Notes under the pieces: generated by a model
What the model was told of the DNA's origin: nothing
Databases searched by the model: none
The model's input: the letters and a program-made list of their open reading frames with translations, nothing else
From: Nitratifractor sp.
GTDB taxonomy: Bacteria; Campylobacterota; Campylobacteria; Campylobacterales; Sulfurovaceae
Length of the DNA stretch: 7,223 nucleotides
Direction of reading: 5' to 3'
Assembly: GCA_015485845.1 (NCBI GenBank)
Contig: WFSU01000190.1
Span: forward strand, 1 to 7,223
In this document: in pieces, positions 1 to 4,774 of the stretch
Layout: every line of letters starts with the position of its first letter
Numbering within the stretch: position 1 is the first letter of the stretch
Translations under genes and position numbers: made by a program

Positions 1-513
1 GGACTGGCGATCCTCGATCTCAGCCGCGAAGTGAGCACCCGGCTGGCCGACTACGCCCGCTGCGAACTCCGCCTCGATCTCTTGCCCGCCTACCCCAAGG
101 AGAAACTCACCGCCCTCCTTCTGAAGCGGATCGACCCCCAAAGCCGCAAACCCCTCCTCCTCTGGCTCGAAGGAATCCTCCACAAAAGACTCGCCCGCGC
201 CCTCCTCACCCACACCCGCTGCCGCGCCCAGACCGAAGCAGAACTCACCCGCAAATCGATCAACACTCTCGTCCACACCATCAAAAACCTTTCTTTGCCT
301 ATCCACGACACACGCGGTTTCGAGTATGCCGAAGTGGCAACCGGCGGGATCGACACACGCGAAGTCGATCCGATCACCATGGAGTCACGCATCGTACCGG
401 GACTCTATTTTGCCGGAGAGATCCTCGATGTCGATGGCGACCGAGGAGGGTTTAACTTGCACTTTGCCTGGGTGAGCGGGATACGCGCCGGATCCATGTG
501 CCGTCTGTCTTGA
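1..513 (+). CDS. BaiN/HI0933-family NAD(P)/FAD-dependent oxidoreductase, C-terminal fragment
   Basis: The reading frame is open from the first base to the TGA at 511-513, giving 170 residues. The gene starts upstream of the window; the GTG at 31 is only an internal valine. The first residues (GLAILDLSR) match the family's GPAIL.LSR-type segment. Near the end lies the FAD-closing signature GLYFAGEILDVDGDRGGFNL followed by HFAWVSGIRAG, the hallmark of HI0933/BaiN (PF03486) flavoproteins. It is preceded by a typical A.VATGGI segment. These are soluble flavoproteins with a Rossmann-type FAD domain; their substrate is mostly unknown, and one characterised branch reduces bile-acid intermediates. 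Family members are about 400 residues, so this is less than half of the gene. The break is the window edge, with no sign of decay. The substrate cannot be inferred here. Confidence 0.9.
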   Translation, partial: GLAILDLSREVSTRLADYARCELRLDLLPAYPKEKLTALLLKRIDPQSRKPLLLWLEGILHKRLARALLTHTRCRAQTEAELTRKSINTLVHTIKNLSLPIHDTRGFEYAEVATGGIDTREVDPITMESRIVPGLYFAGEILDVDGDRGGFNLHFAWVSGIRAGSMCRLS

Positions 514-520
514 CAGGCGG
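501..520 (+). repeat. Inverted repeat across the end of the flavoprotein gene
   Basis: CCGTCTGT (501-508) can pair with ACAGGCGG (513-520), including one G-T pair, around a CTTG loop. The hairpin spans the stop codon and the -35 box of the promoter at 510-539. No T-run follows it (GGATGTTAAC comes next), so it does not look like an intrinsic terminator. It could be an operator for that promoter or a 3'-end stabilising stem. Confidence 0.4.
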
Positions 521-539
521 GGATGTTAACAGGTATAAT
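510..539 (+). promoter_or_regulatory. Consensus-like sigma70 promoter overlapping the upstream stop codon
   Basis: TTGACA at 510-515 and TATAAT at 534-539 are both exact consensus hexamers, separated by 18 bp. Transcription would start near 546 and run into the AT-rich gap. No confident gene begins nearby; the next likely gene start is at 825, which has its own -10. The -35 box includes the TGA stop of the flavoprotein gene and lies inside the inverted repeat 501-520. The match is striking, but activity is not shown by sequence alone. Confidence 0.5.
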
Positions 540-569
540 TTATCACGCGCTTCATACTTAAGATTATGT

Positions 570-680
570 ATGGATAGTATGCAAAACATAAGAGAGTTAT
601 ACGCAGTATCTTACAAAGTACTGGACAAACATGTTTTTTATGCTTTAGTCAAACTGGATAAAATCAATTTCAAGGAATGA
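570..680 (+). CDS. Doubtful 36-aa small ORF downstream of the consensus promoter
   Basis: The ATG at 570 opens a frame of 36 codons to the TGA at 678-680. The peptide begins MDSMQNIRELY and ends KLDKINFKE. It is charged, looks helical, and has no signal peptide or membrane segment. I do not recognise it. It begins about 24 bases after the predicted start of transcription from the promoter at 510-539. No convincing Shine-Dalgarno precedes it. Its stop overlaps the ATG of the next tiny ORF in an ATGA arrangement, as in coupled genes. Chance ORFs of this length are common in AT-rich DNA, so this may equally be a remnant of a decayed gene or no gene at all. Confidence 0.15.
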   Translation: MDSMQNIRELYAVSYKVLDKHVFYALVKLDKINFKE

Positions 681-769
681 CCGATGAAAAAATACTTTTG
701 CTGATATCTACTTGGGGTATCACTTTGCCTAATTTTTTGATTTTTAGCAATGAACGAACATCAGAATAA
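677..769 (+). CDS. Doubtful 30-aa small ORF overlapping the preceding one
   Basis: The ATG at 677 overlaps the previous TGA (ATGA at 677-680) and runs 30 codons to the TAA at 767-769. The peptide starts MTDEKILLLISTWG and ends FSNERTSE, with a short hydrophobic stretch in the middle. AAGGA at 672-676 directly abuts this ATG, which is too close for normal initiation. The same AAGGA is ideally spaced (7 nt) for the ATG at 684, which reads only six codons before TGA. I recognise no family. It could be a degraded gene start or chance. Confidence 0.12.
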   Translation: MTDEKILLLISTWGITLPNFLIFSNERTSE

Positions 770-790
770 ATCGGAGGCGTTTTGAACTTA

Positions 791-818
791 TGCTATAATA
801 ACTCAAACCAAGTGGAGG
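791..818 (+). promoter_or_regulatory. Extended -10 promoter and RBS of the toxin-antitoxin operon
   Basis: TGCTATAAT at 791-799 is an extended -10 (TGn plus consensus TATAAT at 794-799). No good -35 is present 17 bp upstream, which is usual where extended -10 promoters dominate. AGTGGAGG at 811-818 supplies a strong Shine-Dalgarno 6 nt before the ATG at 825. Transcription would start near 806, leaving a short leader of about 20 nt. Operons of this type are usually autorepressed by the antitoxin; I see no clear long palindrome over this promoter. Confidence 0.65.
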
Positions 819-824
819 TTGACC

Positions 825-1034
825 ATGCATCGAATTCAACTGGATATCAGCAATGACATTTTCGATAAAGTGATGTTTTTTCTGAATTATCTCCCGAAAA
901 ACAAAGTAAAACTCACCATATCCAATCCAAAAAAACCTGCAGAACACCATAATATTTTTGAAGATTTTCTCAACCAAACCCACACCGTAAAGGCTATCGG
1001 CTCACTTGATCGAGAGACACTGCATGAGCGATAA
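825..1034 (+). CDS. Small antitoxin of a VapBC-like toxin-antitoxin pair
   Basis: This encodes 69 residues. The ATG at 825 is chosen over the in-frame TTG at 819 because AGTGGAGG (811-818) sits 6 nt before it and TTG lies in the spacer. The N-terminal half (MHRIQLDISNDIFDKVMFFL) suggests a strand followed by a helix, as in small DNA-binding/dimerisation antitoxin modules. The C-terminal half is polar and ends with SLDRETLHER, like the flexible toxin-wrapping tails of type II antitoxins. The last 11 bases overlap the PIN-toxin ORF (stop 1032-1034, toxin ATG 1024). Its likely role is to bind and neutralise that RNase and repress the operon. The DNA-binding class cannot be assigned by eye, so the role rests on size, position and overlap. 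It is AT-rich relative to the housekeeping genes around it. Confidence 0.7.
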   Translation: MHRIQLDISNDIFDKVMFFLNYLPKNKVKLTISNPKKPAEHHNIFEDFLNQTHTVKAIGSLDRETLHER

Positions 1035-1458
1035 AGTTTTTATCGATACCAACATTTTCGTTTATGCATTTCTGGATACTCCCAATCGTACCGAAGATGC
1101 CCTGAAACATCAAAAAGCTCAAACGTTTCTTGGCAATTTTTCCGACAACGTGCGCGCCATCATATCGACTCAAGTGTGCAACGAATATTACAGCGCTTTA
1201 CGCAAACACCGCATACCCGATAAAAATATTCAACAGAGCCTTCGCAGCTTGATGGCTGCCTCACAGGTTGAGGCCGTCACAGACAAAACAGTACAAAAAG
1301 CCATGGAAGTTCACAACCGCTATGGTTTCAGCTACTGGGATTCGCTGATCATCGCTTCGGCCTTAGAGAATGATTGTCATATCCTTTACAGTGAAGATAT
1401 GCAAGACGGACAAGAGATTGAAAAACGTTTAAAAATTCTCAATCCATTCTCTCTCTAA
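1024..1458 (+). CDS. vapC: PIN-domain ribonuclease toxin, VapC-like
   Basis: This encodes 144 residues forming a single PIN domain. The expected acidic metal-binding residues are visible: D8 in VFIDTNIFVY, E54 in QVCNEYYSAL, D106 in FSYWDSLIIASAL and D125 in LYSEDM. This set and the DTN and YWD..I..A motifs are diagnostic of VapC-type Mg2+/Mn2+-dependent RNases. Such toxins cleave tRNA or rRNA and stop translation when freed from the antitoxin; the target here is unknown. The ATG at 1024 is preferred to the upstream TTG at 1006 because the family begins just before the first Asp and GAGAG (1012-1016) lies 7 nt upstream. It overlaps the antitoxin gene by 11 bp, implying translational coupling. 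All catalytic residues are intact, so the toxin is probably functional. The gene ends 2 bp from the convergent bipA stop with no terminator between them. Confidence 0.88.
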   Translation: MSDKVFIDTNIFVYAFLDTPNRTEDALKHQKAQTFLGNFSDNVRAIISTQVCNEYYSALRKHRIPDKNIQQSLRSLMAASQVEAVTDKTVQKAMEVHNRYGFSYWDSLIIASALENDCHILYSEDMQDGQEIEKRLKILNPFSL

Positions 1459-1460
1459 GG

Positions 1461-3281
1461 CTATTTCCCCGCATTCTTCCGATCGCGCGCTGTCCGTTTG
1501 CGGGCGATGGGGTCGAGGCTCTTTTTGCGGATGCGGATGCTCTCGGGGGTGACCTCGATGAGTTCATCCTCTTCGATCCACTCCATAGCGATCTCGAGGC
1601 TCATTTCTCGGGGGGGGACGAGTTTGATTGCTTCGTCGGCACCGCTGGTGCGCATGTTGGTCAGCTGTTTACCCTTGAGGGGATTGACTTCGAGGTCGCC
1701 GGGGCGGGCGGATTCACCGATCACCATACCGTTGTAGACTTTGTCCTGCGGTTTGATAAACATGGTTCCACGTGCCTGAAGGTTGAAGATCGAAAACGCC
1801 ACCGCTTCCCCGTCATCCATCGAGACCAAAGCACCCGGTGTACGGCTGATCACTACACCGCTGTAGGGGCGGTACTCGATAAACGAGTGGTTCATGATCC
1901 CCTCACCCTTGGTGTCGGTGAGAAATTCGCTGCGGAAGCCGATCAGACCGCGTGCTGGGATCTCAAACTCCAACCGTACAGTACCATCAGGCATGGGGGT
2001 CAAAGAGGTCATCTCAGCCTTGCGCTTACCGAGCTTTTCGATGGCAACGCCCTGAAACTCCTCGGGGACATCGACGACGAGGTGCTCAAACGGCTCCATT
2101 TTGACGCCGTTTTCCTCTTTGGCGACGACCTCAGGACGGGCAAGGAGAAACTCAAACCCTTCCCGGCGCATGTTTTCGGCCAAGATACCGATCTGCAGCT
2201 CCCCACGGCCGGAGACTTTGAAGCTTGCTTCACCGAGCGGCTCCATGCGCATGGCGATGTTGGTCTCCATCTCTTTTTCGAGGCGTTCCTGGATTTTATT
2301 GGAGGTGACGTGCTTCCCTTCGGTACCGGCGAGCGGGCCGTCGTTGACCGAGAGGATGACCGAGAGGGTCGGCTCTTCGACGTGCATGGGGTCGAGGGGA
2401 ACGGGATTGACCGGATCGCAGACGCTGTCACCCACGTCGATGTCCGAGAAGCCGGCGATGGCGACGATGTCCCCAGCCTCAGCCTCATTGATCTCCATCC
2501 GCTCAAGCCCTTTGAATCCGATCAGCTTGGAGATGCGGCTTTTGCTTTTGGCACCGGAGGCTTTGACGAGGACGTATTCGTCCCCTTTCTTGACCCGACC
2601 GTTAAAGATCCGAGTGATCCCGATCCGTCCGACGAAATTGTCGTTATCGAGGGTGAAGACTTGCGCCTGGGTATCGCTGTCGGCTGAGCCTTCTGGAGAG
2701 GGAACTTTTTCAAGGATCGCTTCGAAAAGCGGTGTCATGTCCTTGTTCTCGTCTTCGAGCTCCCACTTGGCGTAGCCATCCCGTGCTGCGGCGTAGAGGA
2801 TGGGGAATTCCAGCTGCTCTTCGTTGGCATCGAGTGCTACCAACAGGTCAAACACCTCATCGACGACCCGCTCGGGATCGGCACCGTCTTTGTCGATCTT
2901 GTTGACAACAACGACAGGGATGAGACCAAGCTCGATCGCTTTTTTGAGGACAAATTTGGTCTGAGGCATGACCCCTTCCTGCGCATCGACGAGCATCAGT
3001 ACTCCATCAACCATCTTGAGCACCCGCTCCACTTCCCCGCCGAAGTCGGCGTGACCCGGAGTGTCGATGATGTTGATCTTGTGGTCGCCGTAGGTGATGG
3101 CAGTATTTTTGGAGAGAATGGTAATGCCGCGCTCTTTTTCGATGTCGTTGCTGTCCATGGCACGCTCTTCGACCTCCTGGTGGGCGGCGAAGGTGCCACT
3201 CTGCTGGAGGAGTTCATCGACGAGAGTAGTTTTACCGTGGTCGACGTGGGCAATGACAGCGATGTTTTTTATGTTTTGCAT
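1461..3281 (-). CDS. bipA: Ribosome-associated translational GTPase BipA/TypA
   Basis: This encodes 606 residues, full length for the family. The GTPase motifs are intact: AHVDHGKT at 11-18 (G1), RGITI at 51-55 (G2), DTPGH at 73-77 (G3) and NKID at 127-130 (G4). An EF-Tu-like barrel follows (about 205-290), then the EF-G-like domains III and V (about 300-475) and the BipA-specific C-terminal domain. That last domain contains QARGTMFIKPQDKVYNGMVI and LTNMRTSGADEAIKL, which separate BipA from LepA and EF-G. BipA binds the 70S ribosome at the EF-G site and helps 50S assembly and growth under cold or other stress. The ATG start has AGGAA 8 nt upstream on the minus strand. It has its own -10 at 3378-3383 and a leader of about 90 nt with repeats. 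It is convergent with vapC. Confidence 0.97.
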   Translation of the reverse strand: MQNIKNIAVIAHVDHGKTTLVDELLQQSGTFAAHQEVEERAMDSNDIEKERGITILSKNTAITYGDHKINIIDTPGHADFGGEVERVLKMVDGVLMLVDAQEGVMPQTKFVLKKAIELGLIPVVVVNKIDKDGADPERVVDEVFDLLVALDANEEQLEFPILYAAARDGYAKWELEDENKDMTPLFEAILEKVPSPEGSADSDTQAQVFTLDNDNFVGRIGITRIFNGRVKKGDEYVLVKASGAKSKSRISKLIGFKGLERMEINEAEAGDIVAIAGFSDIDVGDSVCDPVNPVPLDPMHVEEPTLSVILSVNDGPLAGTEGKHVTSNKIQERLEKEMETNIAMRMEPLGEASFKVSGRGELQIGILAENMRREGFEFLLARPEVVAKEENGVKMEPFEHLVVDVPEEFQGVAIEKLGKRKAEMTSLTPMPDGTVRLEFEIPARGLIGFRSEFLTDTKGEGIMNHSFIEYRPYSGVVISRTPGALVSMDDGEAVAFSIFNLQARGTMFIKPQDKVYNGMVIGESARPGDLEVNPLKGKQLTNMRTSGADEAIKLVPPREMSLEIAMEWIEEDELIEVTPESIRIRKKSLDPIARKRTARDRKNAGK

Positions 3282-3284
3282 GGG

Positions 3285-3300
3285 GGTTTCCTGGTTTCCT
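3285..3300 (-). promoter_or_regulatory. Tandem duplicated Shine-Dalgarno of bipA
   Basis: On the minus strand AGGAAACC occurs twice in direct tandem immediately before the bipA ATG (plus strand GGTTTCCT at 3285-3292 and 3293-3300). Each copy carries an AGGAA core. The proximal copy is well spaced for the ATG; the distal one is probably too far but could act as a ribosome standby site. The duplication may be a replication-slippage product. Confidence 0.5.
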
Positions 3301-3302
3301 GA

Positions 3303-3361
3303 CGTTATTGGGTCAGACCCGCAACGATAACGCTAAAGCATGATCATTGAGGTCAGACCCG
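3303..3361. repeat. Two copies of the palindrome GGTCAGACCCG in the bipA leader
   Basis: GGTCAGACCCG occurs at 3311-3321 and 3351-3361, exactly 40 bp apart. The core GGTC-A-GACC is a perfect dyad in both copies. The first copy is extended to GGGTC-A-GACCC (3310-3320) and flanked by outer arms CGTTAT (3303-3308) and ATAACG (3327-3332), giving a longer interrupted palindrome. Both copies lie between the likely bipA -10 and its start codon. They could be binding sites for a dimeric regulator, leader RNA stems, or REP-like palindromes of the kind spread by Y1 transposases. Which applies cannot be told from one locus. Confidence 0.6.
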
Positions 3362-3368
3362 TGGGTAA

Positions 3369-3390
3369 TTTTCGCGCATTATAGCGAAAA
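3369..3390 (-). promoter_or_regulatory. bipA promoter -10 enclosed by an inverted repeat
   Basis: On the minus strand CGCTATAAT gives a consensus TATAAT at 3383-3378. It is enclosed by a perfect 7-bp inverted repeat, TTTTCGC at 3369-3375 and GCGAAAA at 3384-3390, so the -10 occupies most of the 8-base space between the arms. No strong -35 is visible 17 bp upstream. Transcription would begin near 3370 and yield a leader of about 90 nt. The dyad is placed as an operator would be; as a dgt terminator it is weak, because the stem is AT-rich and no T-run follows. Confidence 0.5.
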
Positions 3391-3417
3391 GAGATAAGGG
3401 CAACTCTCCCGAAAAGC

Positions 3418-4527
3418 TTACCCCACCGTAATCCCCGACAATTCGTGGTAAATTTTGAGGGCATACCGATCGGTCATTGCGGCAATGTAGTCAGCGACCA
3501 CACGCGCTTGTGGCCGTCGATCGATGAGGGCTTTCTGGTGGGAGGGGAGCAGGGAGGTGTCTTCATTGAATGCACGGTAGAGGGTGCGGATGCATGCCTT
3601 GCCTGCGTGCATTTTGCGGACGATTTTCTCATGACGGTAGAGGGTGGTAAAAAGGCGTTTTTTCAAACGCTTGAGCCCGGTAGCAATCTCGGGAGAGAAG
3701 CCCACCGGCAGAGGCACCGCAGCATCGAGTGTGGCGCAGATAGGCGCATCCCGCCTGTGGGTCTCGACTCCGGGGCGAGAAGTATGGATAAAATCCTCCA
3801 CCAAGAGCTTGATGAGTGCCGCGACAAACCGGTGGCGGTAGAGCGGATGCACCTGCCCGATCCCCTCATCAACCACCATGCGATCCACCCGCTGTGCCAG
3901 CGGCTCCTCGAGAAGATCGGCAAAGGTGATCAACCCGTACTTAATCCCGTCATCAATGTCGTGGCTGGTGTAGGCAATCTCATCGGCATGATCAACTACC
4001 ATTGCCTCCAGTGAGGGGTGGCGGTCGAGATCGAAATGTTCGGTGATTTCGGAGGGCAAGAACGGTTTGTGATAGGGATAGGAGTGTTTGAGCACCCCTT
4101 CGAGGGTTGCAAAGGTAAGGTTGAGCCCCTCAAAGTCGGGGTAGCGTTTCTCCAGCTTGGTCAGAACGCGGAAGGATTGGAAGTTGTGCTCGAAGCCGTT
4201 GGGGTGGCCGTCACTTTGGAGCATCTCATCGAGAATGTCCCCTCCAATGTGACCAAACGGCGTGTGCCCGAGATCGTGGCTGAGGGCAATCACTTCTGAG
4301 AGCGTCTCATTCAGTCCCAGCTGCCGCGAAAGCGTCCGGGCAATCTGGCTCACTTCGAGCGAATGGGTCAGACGGGTACGAAAATAATCCCCTTCGTGAT
4401 TGAGAAACACCTGCGTCTTGTACTCCAGCCGACGAAAGGAGCTGCAATGGAGCACCCGGTCGCGGTCACGGGCAAACGGATCACGAAAATCATCCTCGAA
4501 GCCGAAAAATCTCTGAGAAGGTTGCAT
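3418..4527 (-). CDS. dgt: Deoxyguanosinetriphosphate triphosphohydrolase (dGTPase)
   Basis: This encodes 369 residues from the ATG at 4525-4527. It is an HD-superfamily hydrolase that splits dGTP into deoxyguanosine and triphosphate, helping set dNTP pools. Visible family features are RDRDRVLHCSSFRRLEYKTQVF-type residues at 20-41, H55 in TRLTHSLEVSQIA, the H84-D85 pair in ALSHDLGHTPFGH, and D182 in ADEIAYTSHDIDDG; together they form the metal-binding H...HD...D site. The frame is open further upstream to 4668, but AAGGA lies 7 nt before the 4527 ATG. Family proteins begin near this point, and the extra 47 codons would be read from the hairpin-rich intergenic element, so the long start is rejected. 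It is divergent from thyX, another dNTP-pool gene. Confidence 0.95.
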   Translation of the reverse strand: MQPSQRFFGFEDDFRDPFARDRDRVLHCSSFRRLEYKTQVFLNHEGDYFRTRLTHSLEVSQIARTLSRQLGLNETLSEVIALSHDLGHTPFGHIGGDILDEMLQSDGHPNGFEHNFQSFRVLTKLEKRYPDFEGLNLTFATLEGVLKHSYPYHKPFLPSEITEHFDLDRHPSLEAMVVDHADEIAYTSHDIDDGIKYGLITFADLLEEPLAQRVDRMVVDEGIGQVHPLYRHRFVAALIKLLVEDFIHTSRPGVETHRRDAPICATLDAAVPLPVGFSPEIATGLKRLKKRLFTTLYRHEKIVRKMHAGKACIRTLYRAFNEDTSLLPSHQKALIDRRPQARVVADYIAAMTDRYALKIYHELSGITVG

Positions 4528-4551
4528 ACCGATTTCCTTGTGTGAAATTTC

Positions 4552-4725
4552 AGAGGTGTTTCCTCCTGATAACTCCTGCATTCGCAAATGTGAGAAGCGT
4601 AAACAAGGGACAACTGCTTGTCCCTTGTAGCTTCGAAACCACAATGGTCGGAGCGAAAGCGAAGCCATGAAGGCGGACTCTCAAATATGAGTGCTCATTT
4701 GTCGCCATCAGGAGAAAACACCTCT
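4552..4725. repeat. Hairpin-rich element bounded by 19-bp inverted repeats
   Basis: AGAGGTGTTTCCTCCTGAT (4552-4570) is matched in inverted orientation by ATCAGGAGAAAACACCTCT (4707-4725) at 18 of 19 positions. A further rough inverted match inside these ends (CAAATGTGAG near 4586-4594 against CTCATTTG at 4694-4701) extends the symmetry. Between the ends lie a perfect 11-bp stem (4603-4628), a nested GCTTCG/CGAAGC and ACCA/TGGT structure (4630-4665), and a bulged CAAATATGAG/CTCATTTG stem (4682-4701). No ORF is credible inside it, and I see no clear target-site duplication. It resembles a small non-autonomous mobile or REP/BIME-like element. It could also be a structured dgt leader or a divergent operator region. 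Confidence 0.5.
4603..4628. repeat. Perfect 11-bp inverted repeat with 4-base loop
   Basis: ACAAGGGACAA (4603-4613) and TTGTCCCTTGT (4618-4628) are exact reverse complements around CTGC. Read toward dgt, the stem is followed by TTACGC, so there is only a short U-rich stretch. In that direction it is at best a weak terminator or attenuator; in the thyX direction it has no T-run. It is the strongest hairpin in the dgt/thyX gap. Confidence 0.75.
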
Positions 4726-4737
4726 TTTAATGCATTC

Positions 4738-4746
4738 TGCTATAAT
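4738..4746 (+). promoter_or_regulatory. Extended -10 promoter of thyX
   Basis: TGCTATAAT at 4738-4746 is identical to the extended -10 of the toxin-antitoxin operon. Transcription would start near 4753, leaving a leader of only about 20 nt before the ATG at 4775. The expected -35 position (about 4718-4723) falls within the right inverted repeat of the intergenic element and matches the consensus poorly. This promoter also shows that starts farther upstream in the thyX frame (for example GTG 4691) cannot be used from this transcript. Confidence 0.65.
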
Positions 4747-4750
4747 TGTA
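4745..4750 (-). promoter_or_regulatory. Possible dgt promoter -10, overlapping the thyX -10
   Basis: On the minus strand TGG-TACAAT gives an extended -10-like match (TACAAT at 4750-4745). It overlaps the thyX TATAAT by two bases on the opposite strand. If used, dgt would have a leader of about 210 nt containing the whole hairpin-rich element, and the two divergent promoters would compete for polymerase. No convincing -35 is present, and another start inside the element cannot be excluded. Confidence 0.25.
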
Positions 4751-4774
4751 CCAAATAAAATGCAGAGTAAGCCC

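Larger units (their letters stand above)
514..824. other. AT-rich intergenic stretch with no confident gene
   Basis: This 311-base gap is much richer in A and T than the flanking flavoprotein, bipA or dgt genes. It holds the consensus-like promoter (510-539), two tiny overlapping ORFs (570-680 and 677-769), a bulged inverted repeat CAGTATCTT / AAGTACTG (604-623), a weak GATATC/GGTATC stem (703-721), T-runs at 733-738 and 741-745, and the -10 of the toxin-antitoxin operon (794-799). The weak stem is followed too distantly by the T-run to be a good intrinsic terminator. The most economical reading is the upstream edge of an acquired segment, or gene debris. Confidence 0.6.

Noticed and set aside
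498..569. Upstream extension of the 36-aa ORF to GTG 498
   Set aside because: It would start inside the flavoprotein gene and upstream of the promoter at 510-539, so it is not on the predicted transcript.
703..738. GATATC/GGTATC stem with later T-run as a terminator
   Set aside because: The stem is short and AT-rich with one G-T pair, and the T-run begins about 11 nt after it, too far for a typical intrinsic terminator.
744..983. 79-codon minus-strand frame opposite the antitoxin
   Set aside because: It overlaps the antitoxin gene, promoter and RBS, all well supported on the plus strand; its product has no recognisable features and its start has no convincing RBS.
1440..1480. Bidirectional terminator between vapC and bipA
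   Set aside because: Only 2 bp separate the stops and no stem-loop with a T-tract is visible in the overlapping 3' ends.
1887..2687. 266-codon plus-strand open frame inside bipA
   Set aside because: It is antisense to a perfectly conserved BipA frame; its low-complexity Asp/Gly/Leu-rich product reflects the complement of bipA codons.
4365..4373. Third copy of GGTCAGAC-like sequence within dgt
   Set aside because: It encodes the conserved RLTHS residues of dGTPase and lacks the full palindrome, so it is best explained by coding constraint and chance.
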